Shown here piece after piece: positions 1 through 6,949 of a stretch of 64,000 bases of DNA. The position numbers were made by a program, and so were the translations under genes. The notes beneath the pieces are model-generated. The model saw nothing but the letters and a program-made list of their open reading frames with translations. It made no database searches and was not told the DNA's origin. Source of the DNA: CADEEN01 sp963783785 (GTDB taxonomy: Bacteria > Pseudomonadota > Gammaproteobacteria > Burkholderiales > Burkholderiaceae_C); the NCBI GenBank assembly GCA_963783785.1, contig CAWAOQ010000001.1:397586-461585 (forward strand), given 5' to 3'. Numbering within the stretch: the first letter of the stretch is position 1; every line of letters starts with the position of its first letter.

Positions 1-234
1 GCCCGACCGGAGTGCGGCGGCGAAGACGTTCCAGTTGACCAGGCGCATCGCCGCGTGTGGCCCCTGGGCATCGGCGGCGCCGAAGCGGGCCTGCGCGCCT
101 TCTGGCAATTGCAGGTCGAGCCGGCCGTGGTGCAGCCCGGCCAGCAGGCGCAGCGCCGCGCGCGCGGGCGCCGGGGCCGTGGGCGGCAATTCCAATCTCG
201 GTGCCGAGGCGAGGGTGGAGACGTTCAGGTTCAT
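1..234 (-). CDS. Cyclopropane-fatty-acyl-phospholipid synthase-like SAM methyltransferase, N-terminal part (runs off window)
   Basis: Only the first 78 residues are present; the gene continues beyond base 1. It starts at an ATG (complement of 232-234) and opens MNLNVSTLASAPRLELP, then LRLLAGLHHGRLDLQLPEG and MRLVNWNVFAAAL, which match the N-terminal region of CFA synthase-type methyltransferases. This region precedes the SAM-binding domain, which is outside the window. Family members methylate double bonds of membrane phospholipid acyl chains using SAM. It is the third gene of a minus-strand set after an FAD oxidase-like gene and a DUF1365 gene, 40 bp downstream of the latter, so all three are probably one operon. 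Family assignment rests on a short stretch and on the neighbours. Whether it makes a cyclopropane or another methylated acyl chain cannot be told. Confidence 0.7.
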   Translation of the reverse strand, partial: MNLNVSTLASAPRLELPPTAPAPARAALRLLAGLHHGRLDLQLPEGAQARFGAADAQGPHAAMRLVNWNVFAAALRSG

Positions 235-274
235 TGCGGGGCGGGCTGGCAGAAGGGTGCAGGATGTGCTGATC

Positions 275-1036
275 TCAGCGTGTGACGAAGACTTCGGGTG
301 CGGCCGGCTTGCGCACAAACGGCACCCGTTTGGCCAGCAGGCGCAGTGCCTGCCAGTGAATGCGAACGATGACGCCCAGCGTCATCAGGGGCTGTCCGAA
401 GAACGCCCGCCGCTGGCGTGCGCGCGTGGCGTCGGCAAGGGCGCCGCTGACGCTGGTCAGCAGCAACGGGCCGTCGCCATCGTGGTGCTCGACGCGCGCA
501 ACGATCCGGTCTTCGCCGCGCGCGAACCGGAAGCGGTACTCGCCCGCGACCTGACAGAACGGCGAGACGTGGAACACCTTGCGCGCGTGCAACTCGCGGC
601 CCCAATCCAGTTCGGCTCCGCCGAGCAGGTAGCAGTGGCGCTCGCCGAAAGTGTTGTTCACCTCGGCGACGATCGCGGCCAAGGTGCCGTCGCGGCGGTG
701 GCAGTACCAGAAGCTGACCGGCTTGAATGCGTAGCCGAGCACCCGGGGATAGGTCTGCAGCCAGACCTCGCCATCGGCATCGTCGACGCCCTCGCGCGCC
801 AGTTGCTCGTCGAGCCAGGCCAGGCAATCGGCGCGGCCGTCGCCGTGATCGCGGTCATGGAAAGAAACCAGTCCGAAGCCATTGCGGACCAGCGCGGCGT
901 CGGGCTGAGCGCGCAGCGCACGCAGCGGCAGCAGCAGGAAGTAGGTCGGGTAGTCGAACCGGTGAACTGCCGGGCGCAGACGCAGATGGCGTACCGTGCC
1001 GATGGCCAGTTGGGCGCGTGTGGCCGATGTGCTCAC
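275..1036 (-). CDS. DUF1365 family protein
   Basis: 253 residues, starting at a GTG whose bases overlap the TGA stop of the upstream FAD oxidase gene, a sign of translational coupling. The sequence has the hallmarks of DUF1365: IGTVRHLRLRPAVHRFDY near the start, then FGLVSFHDRDHGD, VWLQTYPRVLGYAFKPVSFW and VEVNNTFGERHCYLL. No catalytic mechanism is established for the family that I can state with certainty. Family members recur beside FAD amine oxidase-like proteins and CFA synthase-like methyltransferases in light- or singlet-oxygen-responsive loci of proteobacteria, which points to a role in modifying membrane acyl chains. No signal peptide or clear membrane segment is visible. Confidence 0.85.
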   Translation of the reverse strand: MSTSATRAQLAIGTVRHLRLRPAVHRFDYPTYFLLLPLRALRAQPDAALVRNGFGLVSFHDRDHGDGRADCLAWLDEQLAREGVDDADGEVWLQTYPRVLGYAFKPVSFWYCHRRDGTLAAIVAEVNNTFGERHCYLLGGAELDWGRELHARKVFHVSPFCQVAGEYRFRFARGEDRIVARVEHHDGDGPLLLTSVSGALADATRARQRRAFFGQPLMTLGVIVRIHWQALRLLAKRVPFVRKPAAPEVFVTR

Positions 1037-2340
1037 GCGGCCAACCCGGAAGTCTGTGCAGCCCAGCGCTGGCGGAGGCCGCGTACCACTGCCAGGCCCG
1101 ACAACAGGCCATCCTCATGGAAACCGTAGCGTGTCCAAGCACCGCAGAACCAGACATGGGATCGCCCCTGCAGTGACGGCACTCGGGCCTGGGCATGAAC
1201 CGCGGCGCGGTCGAACACCGGGTGAGCGTAGTCCCACTCGCCGAGTACCGCTTCCGGCCGAATCGTGCGCAGCGGGTTCAGCGACACGATCACCGGTGTC
1301 TGCCATGGCAGCGGTTGCAGCCGGTTGATCAGGTAATGCAGGCATACGCGGGCGTCTTCCTGGGCTCGATCCATTGCTCGCTCGTAGTTCCACGCCGCCC
1401 ACGCGCGCCGGCGTCGCGGCAAGACCGAGGTGTCGGTGTGCAGCACGGCGCGGTTGGGCTGGTAGCGAATCGCGCCGAGCACCGCGCGTTCCTCCGCGCT
1501 CGCGTCAGCCAGCAGGGCCAGCGACTGGTCGCTATGGCAGGCCAAGACGACCTCATCGAAGCGCTCGCTGCCGTTGTCGGTGGCGACCATCACGCCAGCC
1601 GTTCCCTCGCCTGGCGGCAGTCGCCGCACCGCACGCACCGGTGTGGCGAGGCGCGCATCGGGCACGGCCGCAACCAGCTTGTCGACATAGTGTTTCGAAC
1701 CGCCACGGACCGTGCGCCACTGCGGGCGATTGCTCAGCTGCAGCAGGCCATGGTTGTGGCAGAAGCGGATCATCGTGCCGATCGGGAATTGCAGCATCTG
1801 GTCGGTCGGGCAGGACCAGATGCAGCCGATCATCGGCAGGAAATAGCCGTCGCGGAAGGCGCGACCGAACCGATGGCGATCGAGGAAGGCGCCGATCGGT
1901 TCATCCAATTCGGCGTCGGCATCACCGGCACGGTTGGCGATGCCCGTCGTTAGCCGGTTGAACCGCACGATATCGCCCAGCATGGCCCAGAAGCGTGGCG
2001 ACACCAGGTTGCTGCGCTGCGCGAACACGCCGTTCAGGTCGCTGCCGCTCCATTCCCAGCCGGTCGCGGGCGCCTGCACCGAGAAGGACATTTCCGAGAG
2101 CGCGCTCTCGACACCGAGTTGTTCGAACAGGCTGATCAGCTGGGGGTAGGTGCGCTCGTTGTAGACCAGAAAGCCCGTATCCACACCGTGCCGGATGCCT
2201 TCGAGTCGCACCGCCACGGTGTGTGCGTGGCCGCCGAACCATGACCCCGCTTCGAACAGGGTGACATCGGCCTCGCCGGCCAAGGCATGGGCTACAGCCA
2301 GCCCCGAGACACCCGACCCGATCACTGCAACGCGGCGCAT
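1033..2340 (-). CDS. FAD-dependent amine oxidase-like protein
   Basis: 435 residues. The N-terminus RRVAVIGSGVSGLAVAHAL is a Rossmann dinucleotide-binding motif (GxGxxG), followed by an acidic residue and the GGHAHTV segment typical of flavin amine oxidase-like proteins that sit with DUF1365 and CFA synthase-like genes. The C-terminus has the second flavin-contact region (FCGAWTRYGFHEDGLLSG). The start ATG has GGAGG upstream at about 8 bp. It is the first gene of the operon that diverges from the CarH/LitR-type regulator, and its stop overlaps the DUF1365 start. Related proteins are proposed to desaturate or oxidise methylated fatty acyl chains; here that is inference from context. An intrinsic-terminator-like hairpin lies 32 bp upstream of the start codon. 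Confidence 0.85.
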   Translation of the reverse strand: MRRVAVIGSGVSGLAVAHALAGEADVTLFEAGSWFGGHAHTVAVRLEGIRHGVDTGFLVYNERTYPQLISLFEQLGVESALSEMSFSVQAPATGWEWSGSDLNGVFAQRSNLVSPRFWAMLGDIVRFNRLTTGIANRAGDADAELDEPIGAFLDRHRFGRAFRDGYFLPMIGCIWSCPTDQMLQFPIGTMIRFCHNHGLLQLSNRPQWRTVRGGSKHYVDKLVAAVPDARLATPVRAVRRLPPGEGTAGVMVATDNGSERFDEVVLACHSDQSLALLADASAEERAVLGAIRYQPNRAVLHTDTSVLPRRRRAWAAWNYERAMDRAQEDARVCLHYLINRLQPLPWQTPVIVSLNPLRTIRPEAVLGEWDYAHPVFDRAAVHAQARVPSLQGRSHVWFCGAWTRYGFHEDGLLSGLAVVRGLRQRWAAQTSGLAA

Positions 2341-2826
2341 GCGTCAACCCTCCGCGGTCGGGTTCAGCCAACAAAAAGGGGTACCGCACATGGCGGTACC
2401 CCAGGCTGTAAAGGTTGCTGCGTCGCGCCCCGGAGCGAATGAGGGAGGGAGGGAGGAGGAGGAGAACCGCTCAGGGATTGCAACCAGCCAGGCTGGAAGG
2501 CGATGCAGCAATAAAAACTGTCCAGCCGCGTGGACCGGATCCAGGCAGCGAAGTTCCCGCAAGGTTGATGCAACAGCTTGACTCGGCATGGTTCGTGGTG
2601 AAGTAGATCGTGAACTTGTAAGTATGCAATATAACCGATTGGTAGAAAAGAGGATCATGAAGTCCATTCTTTCTCTGCGGCACTGCCCATCACCTTCCGC
2701 TGGGCCGATAATGTTCATGATTTGTCTATAGCAATCCTAAGTCAATTTGGCATCGTCCGTGCCGCAGCCGAGCAACGGTCGCGCCGAGGAGCTTGGGCAG
2801 AGTCACAAATGGGGGAACGCGTGGCT
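2341..2826. promoter_or_regulatory. Divergent control region between the FAD oxidase operon and the CarH/LitR-type gene
   Basis: 486 bp without a convincing gene, and visibly richer in A+T in its right half than its neighbours. From left to right it holds the minus-strand hairpin plus T run (2372-2402), a homopurine tract with several GGG runs (2441-2466), and two similar imperfect palindromic words, TTGTAAGTATGCAA at 2616-2629 and TTGTCTATAGCAA at 2722-2734. MerR-type light repressors normally bind palindromes in their own divergent promoter region, so these two words are candidate operators; that is inference. No B12 riboswitch fold was recognised. Confidence 0.5.
2372..2402 (-). terminator. 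Intrinsic terminator-like hairpin in the leader of the FAD oxidase operon
   Basis: Read on the minus strand, a perfect 10 bp stem (GGGGTACCGC at 2378-2387 pairing with 2393-2402, 5-base loop) is followed directly by a run of five T, then GTTGG. On the plus strand there is no T run, so it would act only on transcripts heading toward the FAD oxidase gene, whose ATG is 32 bp further on. It could end a short leader RNA or insulate the operon. If the operon promoter lies upstream of it, it could act as an attenuator. Confidence 0.6.
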
Positions 2827-3772
2827 ATGAGTCTGTCGGCGGGGCCGATCATGTTGTCGATCGCGGCGGTCGAGCGTGACACCGGCCTGAGCAAGGACAC
2901 CTTGCGGGTCTGGGAGAGGCGCTACGGCTTTCCTGTCCCCGTGCGCGACGCGCAAGGCGAGCGCCGTTATCCGTACGATCAACTCGAACGGCTGCGCGTC
3001 ATCAAGCGATTGCTCGACGCGGGCCACCGGCCGGGCCGCGTCGTTGCCCTCGACGTCGACGAGTTGGACCGCCTCTCGATGGCCACCGGCGTGCAGGCGC
3101 CGCCCCGCAGCGCGGCGCACGCGTCGACGACCGGCCCGGACGTTGCGGCCATGCTGGCGTGCATCGAACGGCATGACATCGAGATGCTGCGACATCAAAT
3201 GGCGCGCACCTTGTCGCGCGTCGGTCTGGGCTGCTTCGTGCTCGATATCGTTGCGCCACTGAACCTGCGCGTCGGCGAGGCGTGGATGCACGGCGGGCTC
3301 GCTGTCTTCGCAGAGCACCTGTACACCGAGTCCGTGCAGGTTGTGCTGCGCAATGCGTTGCATCACCTCCCACCGCCCGACGCCAGCGGGCCGCGGGTGC
3401 TGCTCGGCACCGTGCCCGGCGAGCCCCATGGTCTGGGCTTGCTGATGGCCGAGGCACTGCTGGCGCTGGAGGGTTGTCAGTGCCTGTCGCTCGGCGTGCA
3501 GACGCCGATCTGGGACATCGTGAGCGCCGCCAAGGTGCTTCGCAGTGACGTGGTTGCACTCAGCTACACCGGCTGTACCAACCCCAACCGCGTCGATCGA
3601 AGGCCTGATCGAACTGCGCAACAAGTTGCCGGCGCAGGTGGTGGTGTGGGCCGGTGGCAGCGCACCGGTGCTGCAACGGCGTGCCATCGACGGTGTCTGC
3701 GTGATGCCGACGTTGGCCAGCATCGCCCCGGCGCTGGCCGACTGGCATGCCCACCGCCGCGCCACCGCATGA
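2827..3772 (+). CDS. CarH/LitR-type MerR regulator with B12-binding photoreceptor domain (frameshifted)
   Basis: An N-terminal MerR helix-turn-helix (IAAVERDTGLSKDTLRVWER, then RRYPYDQLERL) is followed by a B12-binding helical bundle and a cobalamin domain. Both light-sensor signatures are present: W-x9-E-H at W153, E163, H164, and the cobalamin motif E-x-H-x-x-G at E199, H201, G204. In this family adenosylcobalamin holds a tetrameric repressor on DNA in the dark and light breaks it apart. The reading frame shifts near 3588-3589 (an apparent extra C); joining the frames gives about 314 residues and restores the end of the cobalamin domain (SIEGLIELRNKLP, then VVVWAGGSAPVL). I chose the ATG at 2827, which has GGGGGAA about 10 bases upstream; earlier in-frame starts add residues not expected in the family. 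The gene diverges from the operon it probably represses. Confidence 0.85.
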
Positions 3773-3793
3773 ACGAGGGCCATTCGATCTCTC

Positions 3794-3799
3794 TAGAAT
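3794..3799 (+). promoter_or_regulatory. Probable -10 element of the diiron ferritin-like gene
   Basis: TAGAAT lies 37 bases before the chosen ATG. With a start of transcription near 3806 the leader would be about 30 bases and would include the AAGGA ribosome-binding site. No strong -35 match was seen. Confidence 0.4.
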
Positions 3800-3835
3800 G
3801 ACATGGTGATCGCCGGCGCTGACCAAGGACCCGAC

Positions 3836-4702
3836 ATGCTCTATCCGGAACTCTTCAAGCAGCTCGAATCGGTTCGGTGGAACATGGAGCGCGACATCCC
3901 GTGGGAATGCTTCGATGCGGGCCGCCTCAGCGAAGAACAGGCCCAGACGATCAAGATGAATGCCATCACCGAGTGGGCGGCGCTGCCGGCGACCGAGATG
4001 TTCCTGCGCGACAACCGCGACGACAGCGACTTCTCGGCCTTCATGAGCGTGTGGTTCTTCGAGGAGCAGAAGCACTCGCTGGTGTTGATGGAGTACTTGC
4101 GCCGCTTTCGCCCCGACCTGGTACCCACCGAAGCCGAATTGCATGCGGTGCGCTTCGAGTTCGATCCCGCGCCCGCGCTCGAGACCTTGATGCTGCATTT
4201 TTGCGGCGAGATTCGCCTCAATCACTGGTACCGGCGGGCCGCCGAATGGCATTCCGAGCCGGTCATCAAGGCGATCTACGAGACGCTGGCGCGCGACGAG
4301 GCGCGCCACGGTGGCGCCTATCTGCGCTACATGAAACGGGCAATGCAGAAGTTCGGCGACGAAGCCAAGGCCGCCTTTGCCAAGGTCGGCGTGCTGATGG
4401 CCAGCGCGCGGCGCACGGCGCAAGCACTGCACCCCACCAACCTGCATGTCAATGAGAAGCTGTTCCCGCGCGACACCATCCAGTCGCGGCTGCCCAACCC
4501 GCAGTGGCTCGAGCAGTGGCTGGACAAGCAGATCCAGTTCGACGCCGTGTGGGAAAACAAGGTCGTCGAGCGCATCCTGCACAACATGGGTCTGCTGATG
4601 GAGCGCAGCTTCGCCAGCGTGCAGGAGCTCAATCGCTTTCGCAAGGAACTGCTGCGTTCGCTGTCGCCGCCGGGCACGGCGCCCGGCGCGCCCGCGCTGT
4701 AG
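3836..4702 (+). CDS. Diiron ferritin-like protein (acyl-ACP desaturase/RNR-like fold)
   Basis: 288 residues from the ATG at 3836, which has AAGGA 7 bases upstream; an in-frame ATG at 3803 lies only 3 bases after a TAGAAT box (3794-3799) and is unlikely to be used. The protein carries the ligand set of a four-helix diiron centre: a Glu in the TEWAALPATEMFL helix, E-E-x-x-H at 76-80, a Glu in CGEIRLNHWY, and D-E-x-x-H at 154-158. Such centres occur in ferritin-like oxidases and soluble acyl-carrier desaturases. The specific substrate is unknown. It follows the CarH/LitR-type gene on the same strand but has its own apparent promoter. Adjacency to a lipid-modification operon makes an acyl-chain oxidase or desaturase role plausible, by inference only. 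Confidence 0.7.
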   Translation: MLYPELFKQLESVRWNMERDIPWECFDAGRLSEEQAQTIKMNAITEWAALPATEMFLRDNRDDSDFSAFMSVWFFEEQKHSLVLMEYLRRFRPDLVPTEAELHAVRFEFDPAPALETLMLHFCGEIRLNHWYRRAAEWHSEPVIKAIYETLARDEARHGGAYLRYMKRAMQKFGDEAKAAFAKVGVLMASARRTAQALHPTNLHVNEKLFPRDTIQSRLPNPQWLEQWLDKQIQFDAVWENKVVERILHNMGLLMERSFASVQELNRFRKELLRSLSPPGTAPGAPAL

Positions 4703-4722
4703 CCCCAGGCGGGCGTCGCGCG

Positions 4723-5385
4723 TCAGCCCTTGGCGGCGGCCGCGGATTGCGCCTGATCGGCCTTGCGATCGGCGTCGACGCGCTGTGCCGATGGCCGTTG
4801 TGCGATCAGCTTGCCGTGGCTCTTCCAGTCGATGCCGTGGACCGACAGCAGGTCTTCGCCGTAGATCGATTTGCTGGCCAGTGCCACCAGAGGCAACGAC
4901 ACGTAGGCGGCGCAATCGGCCAAAGTGAAGGTGTCGCCCGCGATATACGGTCCGAATTTGGCCAACCGCTTGAAGCCAATGATGTTCTTGTCGAGCAACC
5001 TGCGCACGCGGGCTTGCTGAGACTCGCTGATCGTTCCGCCGAAGAACGCTTGCGTGTACAGCTCGCGCGCCACCAGTTCGAGATGCAGTTCGATGAAGAT
5101 CACCAACTCGCGCACCTTGGCCGCCGCCCAGGGATCGCCCGGCAGCAAGGCCGGTGCTGGCGCGAGGGCCTCGAGGTATTCGACGATCGCGCCGCTCTCG
5201 CAAAGCGTGCCGTGCTCGGTGCGGATGAACGGCACCTTGCCCAGCGGCGACGCCGCCAGCATCGCCTCGTCCCTGTCGGCCTTGCCGATGCGCACTTCGG
5301 TGAAGGGCAGGCCCTTCTCCAGCAGGACCATCTTGACCTTGTTGTAGTAGTTCGACAGTGTGAAACCGCACAACGTGATCGTCAT
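4723..5385 (-). CDS. Glutathione S-transferase family protein
   Basis: 220 residues. The N-terminal thioredoxin-like domain (MTITLCGFTLSNYYNKVKMV, then ASPLGKVPFIRTEHGTLCES) contains the PLGKVP turn with the cis-proline and the ES pair that contacts glutathione. The C-terminal helical domain ends in the FTLADCAAYVSLPLV segment typical of the fold. GSTs conjugate glutathione to electrophiles or act as stress-linked peroxidases and isomerases; the substrate cannot be told here. The ATG has AAGGAGA upstream. The gene converges on the diiron gene, with 20 bp between the stops, and lies downstream of an EamA exporter gene on the same strand. Confidence 0.85.
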   Translation of the reverse strand: MTITLCGFTLSNYYNKVKMVLLEKGLPFTEVRIGKADRDEAMLAASPLGKVPFIRTEHGTLCESGAIVEYLEALAPAPALLPGDPWAAAKVRELVIFIELHLELVARELYTQAFFGGTISESQQARVRRLLDKNIIGFKRLAKFGPYIAGDTFTLADCAAYVSLPLVALASKSIYGEDLLSVHGIDWKSHGKLIAQRPSAQRVDADRKADQAQSAAAAKG

Positions 5386-5414
5386 CGCATCTCCTTCTCG
5401 ATATGAACCAGGAA

Positions 5415-6335
5415 TCAGCGCCGGCTGACCAGCGCAATGCCCACCACCACCGCCGCCAAGGCGACGGCCAGCCGAAGCGTCAGCGGCTCACCGAGCAGGC
5501 CCACACCGGCGATCAGGCCAGCCAGCGGCGTCAGCAACGTGAACGCGGCGATGCGGGTTGCCGGGTAATGGCGCACCAGCCAGAACCAGAGCAGGTAGCT
5601 TGCAAAGGTCACGATCACCGTCTGAAAGGCCAGTGACGACCACGCCAGTGTGCCCAATTGCGATGGCCAGCGCTCGCCCGCCAAGCCTGCCGCCAGTGCC
5701 AACAACACTCCCGATACCGCCAACTGGTAGAGCAGGGTCTTCTCGGCCGGTGCACTCGCCAGCGACGTGGCCCGGATGGTCAATGTCGTGGCGCCCCACA
5801 GCATGGCTGCCGCAACGCCGAGCGTGTCGCCCAGCCATTGGCGCGGACCAGCTGCGGCCGTCGGCACGAAACCCTCGGCAAAGGCCCAGGCCACGCCAGC
5901 GAATGCGGTCGCGAGCCCCAGCCATTGCGCCGGAGCCAGGCGTTCGCCGCGGGCGATGAACGGCATGCCGAGTGCGACGACGAAGGGCGACAGGTAGATG
6001 AAGACGGCCATCCGCGACGCGCTCGTGAACTGCAGGCCGACGAAGATGCAGGCGAATTCGGCTGCGAACAGGGCACCCGCGGCCAAGCCACCGCGCCATG
6101 TGCCGTCGCCGGACCACAGCGCAATGCCCCGCCAGCGCGCCCAGGCCAGCAACAGCAGCGCGGCGCCGAGCGAGCGCGCGGCCGCCTGCGCCAGCGGCGG
6201 GATCTCGGCCAACGCGACCTTGGCTGCAACTTGGTTCAGCCCCCACAACGCAGAACACAGCAGCAGTGACGCGATGGCCACCCCGTCCAGGTGTTGCCTG
6301 CGGCCGTCGCGGCGGAGCTCGGCTGTGGTCGTCAT
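5415..6335 (-). CDS. EamA/DMT-superfamily transporter
   Basis: 306 residues from the ATG at 6335 (MTTTAELRRDGRRQHLDG); an upstream in-frame start would add 16 basic residues of doubtful reality. About ten hydrophobic segments are visible, arranged as two EamA repeats: the first begins SLLLCSALWGLNQVAAKVAL and the second around GDTLGVAAAMLWGATTLT. This is an inner-membrane drug/metabolite exporter family protein with unknown substrate. It ends 29 bp before the GST gene on the same strand, so the two may be cotranscribed. Confidence 0.85.
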   Translation of the reverse strand: MTTTAELRRDGRRQHLDGVAIASLLLCSALWGLNQVAAKVALAEIPPLAQAAARSLGAALLLLAWARWRGIALWSGDGTWRGGLAAGALFAAEFACIFVGLQFTSASRMAVFIYLSPFVVALGMPFIARGERLAPAQWLGLATAFAGVAWAFAEGFVPTAAAGPRQWLGDTLGVAAAMLWGATTLTIRATSLASAPAEKTLLYQLAVSGVLLALAAGLAGERWPSQLGTLAWSSLAFQTVIVTFASYLLWFWLVRHYPATRIAAFTLLTPLAGLIAGVGLLGEPLTLRLAVALAAVVVGIALVSRR

Positions 6336-6339
6336 CGGG

Positions 6340-6943
6340 CTATCGTAGAGCCGGCGAGCGGTCACCCGCGAACGCCTGGGCAACGGCGCCGCACAGTGCC
6401 CCCGCGGCGGCGCCCGTCAGATGGGCCAGCGGGGCGACGCGGAAGTCCCAGCCCGGTAGCGCCTGTGTCGGCGCGGCGAATGGCTGCTCGAACACGAGCT
6501 TGAGGGCCAGCCCGGCCAGCACTGCCGCGCCGATGATGCGGCGGCGGCCCGGCTCGCGCCAAGCAAGGTGCAAGGCAGCGATGGCGACGCCAGCATGCAG
6601 CACGCCCGAAAGGCCACCGTAGTGCAGCAGTTGCGGCTGCAGCGACAGCGCTGCATGGCCGAGGGGCCAAGCCGCCAGCCAGGCCAGCGCCGCGTGTCGC
6701 GGCACGCGGGCGGCGATACCGAACGCTGCGACGACGGCGCAGCCGAGCAGGTTGGCAGCCAGATGGAGCGGGCTGAGGTGCACGAGAGCGGCAGTCCAGG
6801 GTCGCCACGGTTGTGACCAGTGCGTGCTGCGGCTGCCAGTCGATCGCCTCACGCGGCGCAAACCAGCCCAGGCAGGCGCCGAGGGCGAGCACGGCGCACA
6901 GTGTCGGCCAGGCACGCGACGCAGGAGGCGGATGCGGCGGCAA
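6340..6943 (-). CDS. Rhombosortase (rhomboid-family protease of the GlyGly-CTERM system), frameshifted
   Basis: About 200 residues once a frameshift near 6817-6818 (apparent extra base) is repaired. The first frame gives PTLCAVLALGACLGWFAPRE, a membrane helix, and WQPQHALVT; the second gives WRPWTAALVHLSPLHLAANL, then the catalytic-serine motif GLSGVLHAG and the histidine segment APLAHLTGAAAG. This pattern of P-x-R-x-W-T-x-x-x-V-H, GxSG and a late His is that of the small rhomboids that process GlyGly-CTERM proteins. The likely start is a TTG at 6943, 7 bp after the glnE stop, so the gene may be cotranscribed with glnE. Two subtilases at 36.6-40.6 kb carry the matching C-terminal signal. Confidence 0.75.
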
Positions 6944-6949
6944 TGCGCG

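Noticed and set aside
2344..2718. 124-codon minus-strand ORF in the photoreceptor control region
   Set aside because: It has no family match and mixed composition, crosses the terminator hairpin, and has no ribosome-binding site. It is more likely leader or non-coding DNA.
2341..2826. Cobalamin riboswitch upstream of the B12 photoreceptor
   Set aside because: No B12-box or multi-stem fold was recognised; the B12 link here is the protein domain itself.
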